Origin: Noviherbaspirillum_A sp963522035
Lineage (GTDB): Bacteria > Pseudomonadota > Gammaproteobacteria > Burkholderiales > Burkholderiaceae_D
DNA length: 64,000 nucleotides
Reading direction: 5' to 3'
NCBI GenBank assembly: GCA_963522035.1
Contig: CAUQYP010000002.1
Span: 1 to 64,000 of the forward strand
Of the stretch, positions 25,377-34,185 are shown piece by piece (positions within the stretch are counted from its first letter, which is position 1; every line of letters begins with the position of its first letter). Made by a program: the position numbers and the translations under genes. The notes beneath the pieces were generated by a model that saw only the letters and a program-made list of their open reading frames with translations, did no database searches and was not told the origin of the DNA.

Positions 25377-28067
25377 ATGATTGGTTCAGACCAGCCGTTA
25401 TTGTTTCGGCAAAAGCTTCTTTTTCTTTATCAAAATGCAAAGTCTCTGGCACCCTGGCCACTGATCTGCGTCACTCTGACTGCGGTGGCCTGGCTCTGGG
25501 GCCTGACAACCATCGATCGCGAGCAGGCCGAAATCAGGAAACACGCCTATGTCTCTGCTTCTGTACAGGCACGGAGCTACGCGGAGCAAGTTGATCGAAA
25601 CATCGGCCAGCTCGATTACATCGTGCGTAGTCTCCAGTTCAACTGGCAGAAGAATGGTGGGGCACTGAACCTCGAAGAGCAGGCTTATGCCGGCCTGGTG
25701 CCGAAGGCAGCCAAGATCACTGTCACCATCTTCGACCAGATGGGTATGCTGGTGACGTCGACCATCTCGGGCGAATACCACAGGCAAAGCGTAGCGTCGA
25801 TGGATTATTTCCAGTCGCATGCAACCAATCCCGATCAGGAACTACACATATCCAAGCCGACCCGCAGCATTCTGACTGGTCGCGATATCGTCCTTCTGTC
25901 GCGCCGACTCGAGACTGACGAGAGCGCATTTGCGGGCGTCATTGTTCTCGCCATCGAGCCTTTGTACCTTGGTTCGTTTGTCGATGAAACCAAGCTTGGC
26001 CCCGACGATTTTGTTTTCATCCGCCGCTCAGACGGCGCATTTTTTGCAGCCAAGACTGCAAACGGGTTCCACTCTCAAACCCCAATTTTAAAGGGCAGTC
26101 CCGCTCTCAATGGGCCGAGCGGCGTCCGGCAGGTCTCGGGGGACAGTTATACAGATGGCAAGGCCCGTATAGTTGCGTGGCATACCGCGGCCAGTTATCC
26201 GATTATTCTGTTCGTTGGCACGTCCGATGCGGCACTGCTGGAGGCATACCAATCGCGATACCGTGAACTTTGGTTGGGCACGGCAATTTCCAGCCTTTTA
26301 CTTTTGTTGCTTGCTGGGGTTGGGACGTGGCGTGCAGCACTTCGTATCTGGCGGTCGCAATACAGGCGTGAAGTTCATGAATCCTACCGGGTCGCCACCG
26401 AGAACGCCAAGGAAGGCTTTTACATGCTGCGGCCGCGCTATGGCCCTGGCAACGTCATCGTCGATTTCGTCATCGAGGATTGCAATGAGCGCGGTGCGAT
26501 GTATCGGGGGCTGCCCAAGGAGTCCCTGGTTGGCCAGACCGTTTCCCAAATACTGCCCATCCTTTTTGCGAGCCACATGCTGCCACAATGCCGCACAGCC
26601 ATGGAGACAGGCATTTTTGAAGACGAGATGATGGTGCCAGAGCGTGGTGCACGTCCCACCCAATGGCTGCAGCGTCGCCTGGTGCGCACCGCCGCCGGGC
26701 TGGCGCTGACACTTCGGGATGTCACGGAAAGCAAGAAACAGGACATAGCGCTGGTTCAGCTCGCCAATGCCGACGCTGTCACCTCGCTGCCAAACCGCCA
26801 CTGGCTGGTGAATTATCTTCCCACTGCGGTAGACAACGCGCGATTCACAGGCAAAATGCTGGCTGTGATGTTCGTTGACCTGGATGACTTCAAGAACATC
26901 AACGATACGCTTGGCCATGCTACGGGCGACCAATTGTTGAAAGCCGCTGCCTTGCGTCTCCAGGGAGTGATCCGTCCAGAAGACAAGATCGCGCGACTTG
27001 GCGGTGATGAATTCACTATCATCGTCGAGGCTGCGCAGACTCGAGACGATGTAGTCGCTGTGGCCGAGCGCATCATCGAGACCCTTCGGACGCCGTTTGT
27101 CTTAGGCGAAGGATCGCGACAGCACGCCGTGCATGCTTCGGTTGGGATCAGCCTGTTTCCTCAGAATGGCGCCGATGGTGAAACGCTGCTCAAGCATGCT
27201 GACATCGCAATGTATGACGCCAAGCAGTGCGCCAAGGGGACATATCGGTTCTTTGAGCCCAGCCTGGAGCGGCAACTTGTCACTCGGTTGACGCGGGAAG
27301 CGGAACTGAAGCTGGCCATTGAACGACGCGAGCTTGTCCTTCACTACCAGCCGCGGGTAAAAGGCGACACCGGGGAAATCACCAGCATGGAAGCACTCGT
27401 GCGGTGGTTACATCCGGTTCTCGGCCTTGTGCCACCCAACGACTTCATTCCAATGGCGGAAAAGACCGGGCTGATCGTACCGCTAGGCGCGGAGGTGGTG
27501 CGCATGGCGTGTGAGCAGCTGGCGCAGTGGAAGGAGCGGGAACTGTCGGTGGTGCCGGTCTCGGTCAATGTCTCGGCGCAGCAGGTCGACACCGGTACCG
27601 TCAGCGCCATGTTAGCTGCTGCGCTGAAAGCGAACGGGTTGCACGCCGGCCTGCTTGAGGTCGAAGTCACCGAATCGGCCACGGTAACGAAGGACGGCGG
27701 CGCGGTCGCGGAGCTGGCAGCGATTCAGAAATCGGGGATCAAACTCTATGTGGATGATTTCGGCACCGGTTACTCCTGCTTGGCACAGTTAAAGGACCTA
27801 GACATGGATGGGCTGAAGATCGACCGGGCCTTTACTTCACGATTGGGCAAGAGCCGCACTGACGCTGCGCTATTCCAAGCCATTGTCTCCATGGCGCATG
27901 CGCTGGAGATGCGTGTGGTTGCCGAAGGTGTGGAAACGGCGGAGCAGCTTGCCGCAGTCCAGGCCTTAGGCTGTGAGGAAGTGCAGGGCTACTACATATC
28001 GAAGCCTGTCCCCGCCGCAGAGACGGTTCTTCTGCTCCAGAAGCGCTTTCTTTTCCCTGCTGCATAA
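25377..28067 (+). CDS. Membrane GGDEF-EAL protein (c-di-GMP synthase and/or phosphodiesterase)
   Basis: An 896-residue c-di-GMP enzyme (start ATG 25377; TTG 25362 also possible). Order: transmembrane helix (about 28-46), a periplasmic Cache-like sensor of about 230 residues, second helix (about 300-320), a PAS-like region with degenerate repeats, GGDEF (about 455-620) and EAL (about 640-890). GGDEF is intact (RLGGDEF) and is preceded at the right spacing by a complete inhibitory site RPED. EAL is also intact (SMEALVRW, DDFGTGYSCLAQL, EGVET). Both activities are therefore possible, with product inhibition of the cyclase. No cognate partner lies nearby. It could tie host biofilm behaviour to carriage of this element. 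Confidence 0.93.
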   Translation: MIGSDQPLLFRQKLLFLYQNAKSLAPWPLICVTLTAVAWLWGLTTIDREQAEIRKHAYVSASVQARSYAEQVDRNIGQLDYIVRSLQFNWQKNGGALNLEEQAYAGLVPKAAKITVTIFDQMGMLVTSTISGEYHRQSVASMDYFQSHATNPDQELHISKPTRSILTGRDIVLLSRRLETDESAFAGVIVLAIEPLYLGSFVDETKLGPDDFVFIRRSDGAFFAAKTANGFHSQTPILKGSPALNGPSGVRQVSGDSYTDGKARIVAWHTAASYPIILFVGTSDAALLEAYQSRYRELWLGTAISSLLLLLLAGVGTWRAALRIWRSQYRREVHESYRVATENAKEGFYMLRPRYGPGNVIVDFVIEDCNERGAMYRGLPKESLVGQTVSQILPILFASHMLPQCRTAMETGIFEDEMMVPERGARPTQWLQRRLVRTAAGLALTLRDVTESKKQDIALVQLANADAVTSLPNRHWLVNYLPTAVDNARFTGKMLAVMFVDLDDFKNINDTLGHATGDQLLKAAALRLQGVIRPEDKIARLGGDEFTIIVEAAQTRDDVVAVAERIIETLRTPFVLGEGSRQHAVHASVGISLFPQNGADGETLLKHADIAMYDAKQCAKGTYRFFEPSLERQLVTRLTREAELKLAIERRELVLHYQPRVKGDTGEITSMEALVRWLHPVLGLVPPNDFIPMAEKTGLIVPLGAEVVRMACEQLAQWKERELSVVPVSVNVSAQQVDTGTVSAMLAAALKANGLHAGLLEVEVTESATVTKDGGAVAELAAIQKSGIKLYVDDFGTGYSCLAQLKDLDMDGLKIDRAFTSRLGKSRTDAALFQAIVSMAHALEMRVVAEGVETAEQLAAVQALGCEEVQGYYISKPVPAAETVLLLQKRFLFPAA

Positions 28068-28141
28068 GGCGCTTCGGTCTTGCTGAGACTGTCGCCTAAA
28101 TTTTTTCGCGGGTCGATACGCATGACAAGGTTCTATTTCCA

Positions 28142-28155
28142 TGTGGTGCATTTCC
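28142..28155 (+). promoter_or_regulatory. TGT-N4-CAT leader element
   Basis: TGT GGTG CATTTCC, 87 bases before the ATG at 28229. Confidence 0.52.
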
Positions 28156-28228
28156 CGGACATCAAGACCCATCCCTTCGGGACGTAAACACAAAGGCGAT
28201 ACTCGGCCTCCTCCATGGAAATCACACA

Positions 28229-28618
28229 ATGAAACTCGTTTTATTAACTCTTTTTGCAGCGGTGTATTACGGCGCGTGGTGGCTCATGAAGCATAACCAG
28301 GAAGCATGGGCTTTTGCTGTCTTCGTTTCGTGTACGTTTATCCTGTTTCCCATGCTGTGGGCGCTCTTTGCAAATGGCCTCGCCGCAGAACCGGCAGTGG
28401 CCCAAATGCCTGTTCGCTCACCCGAGGAGATGGCGTATGACAACGTACTGGCCCCTGCAGCCGGCCACGAATCTAACGCGTCCACTCTGGATGAGCCACA
28501 GCCGTTTCCGGATTTGCCGGATGACGATGAGCCGTCTGCTGATGCACCGCCATCGCAGCCGCCCTTTGAGGACTCAACTGCGACTGAGCCGCATAAGGGA
28601 CAAAAAGAACTTTTCTGA
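28229..28618 (+). CDS. Small membrane protein with acidic proline-rich tail
   Basis: A 129-residue protein with two transmembrane segments (about 2-19 and 27-51) and a cytoplasmic tail rich in Asp, Glu, Pro and Ser (DLPDDDEPSADAPPSQPPFE). No motif is recognised. Single-gene unit with leader element and terminator. Confidence 0.68.
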   Translation: MKLVLLTLFAAVYYGAWWLMKHNQEAWAFAVFVSCTFILFPMLWALFANGLAAEPAVAQMPVRSPEEMAYDNVLAPAAGHESNASTLDEPQPFPDLPDDDEPSADAPPSQPPFEDSTATEPHKGQKELF

Positions 28619-28641
28619 ACCCGTCCCGTCAACAACCAAGA

Positions 28642-28672
28642 ACCCCTCGCGCCATGCGCCAGGGGTTTTTTC
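28642..28672 (+). terminator. Intrinsic terminator
   Basis: ACCCCTCGCGC with GCGCCAGGGGT (one mismatch), then TTTTTT. Confidence 0.87.
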
Positions 28673-28704
28673 TTGTCTGGACCGTTTGCCCGTTTGTGTT
28701 TGCA

Positions 28705-28718
28705 TGTAACGCATCTCT
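28705..28718 (+). promoter_or_regulatory. TGT-N4-CAT leader element
   Basis: TGT AACG CATCTCT, 74 bases before the ATG at 28779. Confidence 0.52.
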
Positions 28719-28778
28719 CCCTTGTACGGTTTCCCGGGGCTGTCCCGGAATTCAATTAACCTCAACAGGGAGCACAAC

Positions 28779-29075
28779 ATGATCGTATCGCAAGGACATA
28801 CCATCGGCGTGGCTGAGTATCTGGGCACGGACGAAGAGGGGCAAATCGTTCGACTGGCAGTCCAGGATTTCGGGCATCTCGTCAGAGCATCAGGGCCATT
28901 CATGCAGTTCAAACAAGTCAGCTTCGTGCAGTTCTCGGACCTGATTGAGTCCAACTATGACCTCCTGGATGCGCGGACCGGCGAAGCCATCAGGGTTCTT
29001 CGACAGGTTCATCTGCGCAACCAGCCGCCACAGCATGCATTAACGTCGCCCTCGCATGTTTGCACGGCTCAGTGA
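28779..29075 (+). CDS. Hypothetical protein
   Basis: A 98-residue soluble protein. ATG 28779 follows AGGGAG (28767-28772). It is beta-rich at the start (IVSQGHTIGVAEYLGTDEEG) and helical later. No motif recognised. Single-gene unit. Confidence 0.65.
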   Translation: MIVSQGHTIGVAEYLGTDEEGQIVRLAVQDFGHLVRASGPFMQFKQVSFVQFSDLIESNYDLLDARTGEAIRVLRQVHLRNQPPQHALTSPSHVCTAQ

Positions 29076-29097
29076 CCGCAAGGCGCTGCAATCCCCA

Positions 29098-29129
29098 CCC
29101 GGCTACTCATTAAGTGCCGGGTTTTTTTT
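29098..29129 (+). terminator. Intrinsic terminator
   Basis: CCCGGC ... GCCGGG, then eight T. Confidence 0.85.
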
Positions 29130-29159
29130 GCCGCATCCGACTGCGCGCTTGTCATTGCA

Positions 29160-29173
29160 TGTGCTGCATTCCC
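29160..29173 (+). promoter_or_regulatory. TGT-N4-CAT leader element
   Basis: TGT GCTG CATTCCC, 66 bases before the ATG at 29226. Confidence 0.52.
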
Positions 29174-29225
29174 CCCATGTCAGCTCAATTCACTCCACTA
29201 CACCCCTTCAGAAAGGAATAACTAA

Positions 29226-29495
29226 ATGAAACGTCCACCTATGATTGTTCTGCTTGGGGTTGCTGTCCTTGCCGTCGCGCCATTTGGTTTCGCCGTCGCC
29301 TGGGAAGCCGATTCCAAGGAGAGGGACTGGCGGAATGACCCCCGGCCAGCCCTTGAGACTGTCAAGTGTGCGAACGTGCAGGAAGCCTGGTTAGCCAGGC
29401 CTGAAAGCCGACTGCACATTGACATGAGTCACCCCGGTGCTTTTCGCTGGAGTCTCACGCAGGTCCATGCGCAGATGGTCGCGCTTTGCAAATAA
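29226..29495 (+). CDS. Small exported or membrane-anchored protein
   Basis: An 89-residue protein with an N-terminal hydrophobic helix (about 6-25) that may be a signal peptide (AVA) or an anchor. The rest is hydrophilic with two Cys (VKCANV and the penultimate residue). Start ATG 29226 follows AAGGAATAAC. Function unknown. Confidence 0.65.
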   Translation: MKRPPMIVLLGVAVLAVAPFGFAVAWEADSKERDWRNDPRPALETVKCANVQEAWLARPESRLHIDMSHPGAFRWSLTQVHAQMVALCK

Positions 29496-29526
29496 GCGCC
29501 TCCCTACGAGCAAAAAATGTTTTTCC

Positions 29527-29559
29527 AGCCCTCGCTCTTTTCGAAAAGCGAGGGCTTTT
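29527..29559 (+). terminator. Intrinsic terminator
   Basis: AGCCCTCGCT ... AGCGAGGGCT, then TTTTC. Confidence 0.87.
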
Positions 29560-29591
29560 CATTTGCAGGCTCGCGCTTCGTATTGCCGTAG

Positions 29592-29876
29592 GCCGTAGCC
29601 TTTGAACAGGCGGACGCGCTGCGTCTGCGCGGTGTCCGGGCCATCTTTTTTCACGATGCCTCGACAGGCGAACAGAAAGCCAAGGACGTATTTGAAGAGA
29701 TCGCCCGGCGCACCAGCGGTGCATGCCTTGATTTTTACGCGGCCAAGCCCGGCGACCTGCGCGAGATTCTGGAAGCGGTTGCCGTTCTGGCCTATGGCGG
29801 CGTCAAGCTGCTGGAGCAAAAGAAGGGACTTCTCCCAGGAGCACGGTACTTTCTACCCTACCTCAGATAGCGTGAC
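29592..29876 (+). pseudogene. 3' fragment of a VWA-domain protein gene
   Basis: An open frame without a start codon encodes FEQADALRLRGVRAIFFHDA, then ARRTSGACLDFYAAKPGDLR and EAVAVLAYGGVKLL. This matches my memory of the C-terminal end of von Willebrand factor A-domain proteins in which a loss-of-secretion type domain ends with an AVA-YA-GG segment. The frame is closed upstream by TAG at 29589 and there is no ribosome binding site, so the first two thirds of the gene are missing. The last dozen residues may also be out of frame. It is a deletion remnant just upstream of the PRTRC region. Confidence 0.55.
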
Positions 29877-29902
29877 GCCGCCCGCTTGCCGCCGATGTTT
29901 GG

Positions 29903-30214
29903 TTATGAGTCCGATTGCTTATTACCATCCTTTGGCATGCCCTGGATGGGACTGAGCCGAAACTTTTGACGCCGGTCACCCAGTAGTGCCCGTAGGTCAC
30001 CGACGGTTAGGCCGGAAACCTCATGCATGCGGATTAGGATCGATGCGCCAACGGGCAGCCGGCGATGCCGGATCTTGCTGATCACCGGTGGGGCAACTTC
30101 CAGCACGCGGGATAGGGCTGCGTCGTTCTTCAATTCCAGTTTCTTCAACAGAGAATCGAGCAGGTTATCCGGGTCGTAGTCTGGCTGCGAAATCAGCGGA
30201 TGGTTCTGTTCCAT
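29903..30214 (-). CDS. Helix-turn-helix (XRE-like) regulator
   Basis: A 103-residue protein with a Cro/CI-type DNA-binding core at about 20-75: LLDSLLKKLELKNDAALSRV, then VAPPVISKIRHRRLPVGASI and RMHEVSGLTVGDLRALLGDR. It is transcribed away from the PRTRC ParB gene, sharing a 230-base divergent region, and may regulate it. The start MEQ at 30214 has AAGAAAGTAGA upstream as a modest ribosome binding site. Confidence 0.82.
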   Translation of the reverse strand: MEQNHPLISQPDYDPDNLLDSLLKKLELKNDAALSRVLEVAPPVISKIRHRRLPVGASILIRMHEVSGLTVGDLRALLGDRRQKFRLSPIQGMPKDGNKQSDS

Positions 30215-30355
30215 AACGATTCTACTTTCTTGTTAATAATCGTTATCAAATATACATGTTATGCCCTGATGCAAGTTGTCATAGCGCAAACGTGCGATCC
30301 CGCGCTGCGCCGTTCCTGCCTTCAGTTCTTTCCATTCTGTTCGGTTATCACCGCG

Positions 30356-30369
30356 TGTAGTGCATCCCA
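30356..30369 (+). promoter_or_regulatory. TGT-N4-CAT leader element before PRTRC parB
   Basis: TGT AGTG CATCCCA, 87 bases before the ATG at 30443. It implies that the PRTRC cassette shares control with the other single-gene units. Confidence 0.5.
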
Positions 30370-30442
30370 GTGAGCAAGGAATACACCGACATAGGCCGGT
30401 ACCTGGCCCTGTTCATTAATGACTACTGATTGGAGAATTGAA

Positions 30443-32119
30443 ATGACGCACCCATCCCTGATGTCCCTCGGCCGTATTTCCATGGGCCGTAATCCTCGCA
30501 CCTACTTCGATCCGGCAGAAATGGCTGAACTCGAAGCATCGGTGGCATCGCAAGGTGTGATCCAGCCCATTTTGATTCGTCCTTTCGGGGATGCGTATCA
30601 ACTGGTGGCCGGCGAACGCCGTTATCGCGCTGCAAAGAAAGTGAAGGGAGAGGAATACGAAATCCCGGTTCTGGTCAAGGATATGACTGACGCCGAGGCC
30701 GACGAAGTCTCCCTGATCGAAAACGTGCAGCGCGCACAGATGTCGCCGACCGAAGAAGCTGTCGCAGCCGCCCGTGTTTTGGGAAGCTGTGCCGGTGACC
30801 ACGACGAGGCAGCAAAGCGTCTGGGCTGGTCGCGTGCGACGCTGGTCAAGCGCCTGGCGCTGACCAACTGTTCGGATGCGGTTCGCACTGCACTCAATGA
30901 GCGCAAGATCCAACTGGGCCATGCCGAGTTGCTTGCTGCGGCAGAGAAGGCGGTTCAGGACAAGGCGCTGTCGGCCATCCTCGAACACAACCTGACGGTC
31001 GGTGCTGTCAAGCAGCAGTTGCAAAGCATCTCCAAGAGCATGGCGGCGGCGATCTTCGACAAGACCGATTGCGCTGGCTGCCAGCACAATTCGGACAACC
31101 AGCAAGCGCTTTTCGGCGAAGCGGTTGGAACAGGCTCCTGCACCAACGGGGTTTGTTACACCGAAAAGACGGAAGCCGAACTGGTGAAGCGGAAAGAGTC
31201 GCTTGCCGACGAGTTCCCCGAAGTCAGGATCGTTCGACCAGGTGATCAGTACACGATCATCAAGCTGGTGGCAGAAGGTGCAACCGGCGTCGGCGAGGAA
31301 CAGGCTAGTGCCTGCCGCGCGTGCAAGAACTACGGCGCCGCAGTCAGTGCCATACCGGACGCCATGGGGAAGATGTACAAGAACCAGTGCTTCGATACGG
31401 CCTGCAACAGCAAGATGGTAGCCAAGCGCATCAGCGCGGAAAAGGCGGCGGCGGCTCCTGCAAAGGAAGCGTCACCGGCAGGCACTGCCAAGCCCTCGGG
31501 CACCACGGCAAAACCCGCAACCTCGACGGCGACGAAGACGACAGCACCGGTCACGGTGCAGGACTCCAATCGCGTGAAAGAGTACCGGGTCAAGCAATGG
31601 CGCATCTTCACCAAGAAGGAGCTGATGCAGAACCCCGAGAAAAACCTGCTGGTGATGTTGTCGATGGCGGCGACCGGTGAATTCCGGCACGTCAACAGCA
31701 GCAAGCTCGCAGAAGGACTGGGCAAGCTCTCCGGCACCACTGGCGGATTTGCCAGCGGCGGTCTGGGCAGGGCGATCGAGGCGGCGGGGAAACTCACCGA
31801 TGAGTATCGCACGATGATGACCATGGGGATTACCACCTCCGCCATGGACGCCATCGAAGAACGTCGCCTGATCGAAATCATGCAGTTCCTGGAACTGGAC
31901 CTGAAAGCTCACTGGCAGCTGAACGCCGAGTTTCTGGACCTGCTCACCAAGAGCGAGATCGAAGTGCTGTGTGAAGAAATCGGACTGAAAGCCAAGCTTG
32001 GGAAGCAGTTCTCCAAGGTTCTCGGCCAGAAGAAAGACGACATCATCAAGGCACTGCTGAAGGTCGATGGCTTTGAGTACAAGGGACTCGTCCCCCGCTC
32101 GATGCACTACGCCAAGTAA
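30443..32119 (+). CDS. PRTRC system ParB-family protein
   Basis: A 558-residue ParB-related protein. ATG 30443 follows GGAGA (30433-30437); ATG 30419 has none. The N-terminal ParB/Srx nuclease-like domain (about 8-100) has NPRTYFD and QLVAGERRYRAAK, corresponding to the NTPase/nuclease boxes, and then SLIENVQRAQMSPTEEA. A helix-turn-helix covers about 115-165 (DHDEAAKRLGWSRATLVKRL). The rest is long and specific to the PRTRC type, with a Cys-rich segment (CAGCQHNSDN, CTNGVC, CRAC) that may bind zinc. In the PRTRC system it is the defining member with ThiF. Its biochemical role is unknown; plasmid maintenance is presumed. Confidence 0.9.
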   Translation: MTHPSLMSLGRISMGRNPRTYFDPAEMAELEASVASQGVIQPILIRPFGDAYQLVAGERRYRAAKKVKGEEYEIPVLVKDMTDAEADEVSLIENVQRAQMSPTEEAVAAARVLGSCAGDHDEAAKRLGWSRATLVKRLALTNCSDAVRTALNERKIQLGHAELLAAAEKAVQDKALSAILEHNLTVGAVKQQLQSISKSMAAAIFDKTDCAGCQHNSDNQQALFGEAVGTGSCTNGVCYTEKTEAELVKRKESLADEFPEVRIVRPGDQYTIIKLVAEGATGVGEEQASACRACKNYGAAVSAIPDAMGKMYKNQCFDTACNSKMVAKRISAEKAAAAPAKEASPAGTAKPSGTTAKPATSTATKTTAPVTVQDSNRVKEYRVKQWRIFTKKELMQNPEKNLLVMLSMAATGEFRHVNSSKLAEGLGKLSGTTGGFASGGLGRAIEAAGKLTDEYRTMMTMGITTSAMDAIEERRLIEIMQFLELDLKAHWQLNAEFLDLLTKSEIEVLCEEIGLKAKLGKQFSKVLGQKKDDIIKALLKVDGFEYKGLVPRSMHYAK

Positions 32120-32197
32120 CAACCGGGAACGGCATTCGCCGTTCTCGCCTTTTCTTCCAATGCCCGTTCGGGCGCAATCGACCCAAAAGGAAATCCC

Positions 32198-32638
32198 ATG
32201 TTTGTCGCACTCCAGCAGTTACTGTCCCAAAGCCCGTCCCTGTCCATGAGCATTACCGGACAAGGAAACAACCTGACCGTGGTCGTGATGCCCAAGCCCA
32301 CCGCTGGCGATTCTGCCGCACTGGCGCAGCCGCTCAAGCTCACCGGCACTGCCGAGGAGCTCGATGCCGGCTTCGTGGAGGCGCTCACGCAGTTCTCGAC
32401 TGCGCGTCTTTCGGTCGTGGAACAAGTGGAAGCTACCAAGGCTGTCCTGGAAGCGGGCCGCAAGGAATCCGCATCCAAGGCAACCAGCGCCATCAAGAAA
32501 GCAGGCAAGTCGAGCACCCCATCTTCGCCGGCGCCTACCAGCGACGACGATGATGACCAGGGCGAAAGCACCAGCAGTGGTGACGCTCCTGCAGCAACGG
32601 CCGATGTTGGCCAATCCGCAATCAACATTTTTGCTTAA
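32198..32638 (+). CDS. PRTRC system protein E
   Basis: A 146-residue protein in the usual position after the PRTRC ParB gene. The N-terminal 75 residues are structured (MFVALQQLLSQSPSLSMSIT, TVVVMPKPTAG); the C-terminal half is a Ser/Ala/Asp-rich low-complexity tail with a run of five Asp. Identification rests on gene order and the start of the protein. Function unknown. It lies 79 bases after ParB and 15 before protein C. Confidence 0.8.
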   Translation: MFVALQQLLSQSPSLSMSITGQGNNLTVVVMPKPTAGDSAALAQPLKLTGTAEELDAGFVEALTQFSTARLSVVEQVEATKAVLEAGRKESASKATSAIKKAGKSSTPSSPAPTSDDDDDQGESTSSGDAPAATADVGQSAINIFA

Positions 32639-32652
32639 TCAAGGAAATCGAA

Positions 32653-32862
32653 ATGGCTCTCCAAGTTCAAAGCCTGGCCCGTGTTTTTGCCTACAACGGT
32701 ACCGAGCTTCCATGCCCGGGCAGTAACCTCAGCGTCGACGAAGTGCGTGACATCTACAGTGCCACGTTTCCCGAACTGACCAATGCCACCGTCGAAGGAC
32801 CTGAAGACAAGGGCGACAAGCTCCTCTACAAGTTCGTCAAGACGGCCGGCGCAAAAGGGTAA
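32653..32862 (+). CDS. PRTRC system protein C
   Basis: A 69-residue protein matching the small C member of PRTRC: MALQVQSLARVFAYNGTELP, then SVDEVRDIYSATFPELTNAT and an acidic end. The ubiquitin-like size and the presence of ThiF- and JAB-like partners invite comparison with ubiquitin-like conjugation systems. Its C-terminus ends in Lys-Gly rather than Gly-Gly, so this is only suggestive. Confidence 0.85.
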   Translation: MALQVQSLARVFAYNGTELPCPGSNLSVDEVRDIYSATFPELTNATVEGPEDKGDKLLYKFVKTAGAKG

Positions 32863-32921
32863 GCAACATGACCCCCATCGATGCTTGGGTTCGTCAGAAA
32901 CTTGACGATGCCAACAACGCG

Positions 32922-32949
32922 AAGGGGGGAAATTCTTCCCCCCTTTTTT
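32922..32949 (+). terminator. Intrinsic terminator inside the PRTRC cassette
   Basis: A 10-bp perfect stem AAGGGGGGAA / TTCCCCCCTT followed by T, between genes C and F. It should reduce or attenuate transcription into F unless F has its own promoter. Confidence 0.8.
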
Positions 32950-32974
32950 CATTTGACCAGAAGGAAATGACACT

Positions 32975-34066
32975 ATGTTCAAGGGCTACGAAAACACTTT
33001 TCTCAAACAAGAAGGGGCAGGTCCTGCAGCCGGCACCGCAGTTTCTTCCCCCTTTCTTCTAAGCCTCCCGAAGATCGCTCCGCAGGTGCCTGAATGCTTC
33101 ACTCAGACCACCCACGCGTCGATTGTCCTGCTGGCCAGCCAGTTAGGCCAGATCGGCGTCATAAAGGAAAGCGATCTCGTCCCAGAGGAAACCATCGAGG
33201 GCGTCATCAAGAAAGCGATAGGCCGCGGGATCGATGAAGTTCTTGGCGAGTCGACCCTGTTCGAACTGTCGGTGGACATCAACGATGGCGAGGTGCAGGA
33301 ATATGCAGAAATGCGCGAAGACCATGAAGCCAGACCGGCAGGCAGCCGATTCCACTTCACGGTCGACACCGGCGCCATTCCAACCGTCTTCATCGGCGAA
33401 CGGATCCTGGCACTGGAAGCACTATGTCCGGGGCTTGGCCAAACAGTCTGTGCCGCACTCCAATGGGCCGGTTATGGGAGCATGCTCCTGTTCACGTTCA
33501 ACCATGTGTTCGAAAACATCCCGTTCATGTATTACTTCGATGAACGGGGCGAAGAGGGGGAAAAAGGAGACGACGAAGAGGAAGACCCGAACTTCGAAGG
33601 TTTGCCGACCAAGGAAATGCTGCTGGAAGGGGTTCCGGAGTGGGCAGGTTGCCCGCAACTGAAGCTCACGCCGCTACAGGTGGAGGAAATCATCAATAAG
33701 GAGTTGACGCCGGACTGGGCCAGGGAAACCTTGCGCGCAACTCTGGCGCTTGCCGAAGCCTATGAGGATGGAGCGCACAAGCTGGGCGAATTCAGCTACA
33801 GCGAACACGAACCGGTCTACACCCTCGCAGTGATTCGCTTCAGTACTGAGGACAGGATGGGGATGATTCTGGATGACTTCTTCCACATGGCCAACAACTG
33901 CAGCGACAACTATTCACAGTCCTCGCATCTCGAGCTCGTCTACCAGGACGATACCGAGGCGTTTGGCGAATGGTGGAAAGGCATCCTGAACGGCTTCAAA
34001 CTGGTCAAGTCCATCGAAACGCTTCTGCTGCAACTCTCGAACGGCAATTACCGCCATGGATGCTAG
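32975..34066 (+). CDS. PRTRC system protein F
   Basis: A 363-residue acidic protein in the expected position. ATG 32975 follows AAGGAAATGACAC. Conserved-looking parts are RFHFTVDTGAIPTVFIGERI and HVFENIPFMYYFDERGEEGE; an Asp/Glu-rich linker of about 20 residues divides two domains. No enzymatic motif is known to me. It starts after a strong terminator, so it may be expressed separately from ParB-E-C. Confidence 0.82.
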   Translation: MFKGYENTFLKQEGAGPAAGTAVSSPFLLSLPKIAPQVPECFTQTTHASIVLLASQLGQIGVIKESDLVPEETIEGVIKKAIGRGIDEVLGESTLFELSVDINDGEVQEYAEMREDHEARPAGSRFHFTVDTGAIPTVFIGERILALEALCPGLGQTVCAALQWAGYGSMLLFTFNHVFENIPFMYYFDERGEEGEKGDDEEEDPNFEGLPTKEMLLEGVPEWAGCPQLKLTPLQVEEIINKELTPDWARETLRATLALAEAYEDGAHKLGEFSYSEHEPVYTLAVIRFSTEDRMGMILDDFFHMANNCSDNYSQSSHLELVYQDDTEAFGEWWKGILNGFKLVKSIETLLLQLSNGNYRHGC

Positions 34067-34119
34067 CTGGCGCCGCTGTACGGGCGACGCCAGGCAGTCT
34101 CATCCTTCAACTTCAACCA

Positions 34120-34149
34120 AGCCCTCAGTTTCCGAACTGAGGGCTTTTT
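34120..34149 (+). terminator. Intrinsic terminator after protein F
   Basis: AGCCCTCAGTT-tccg-AACTGAGGGCT, then TTTT. Confidence 0.9.
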
Positions 34150-34185
34150 CATGTCTGCACCGTCTACAAGTCCGAAGTTGACCGG

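Noticed and set aside
32868..33062. A 64-codon gene between PRTRC C and F
   Set aside because: It reads through a strong terminator hairpin and overlaps the start of F out of frame. Kept only as a possible leader peptide.
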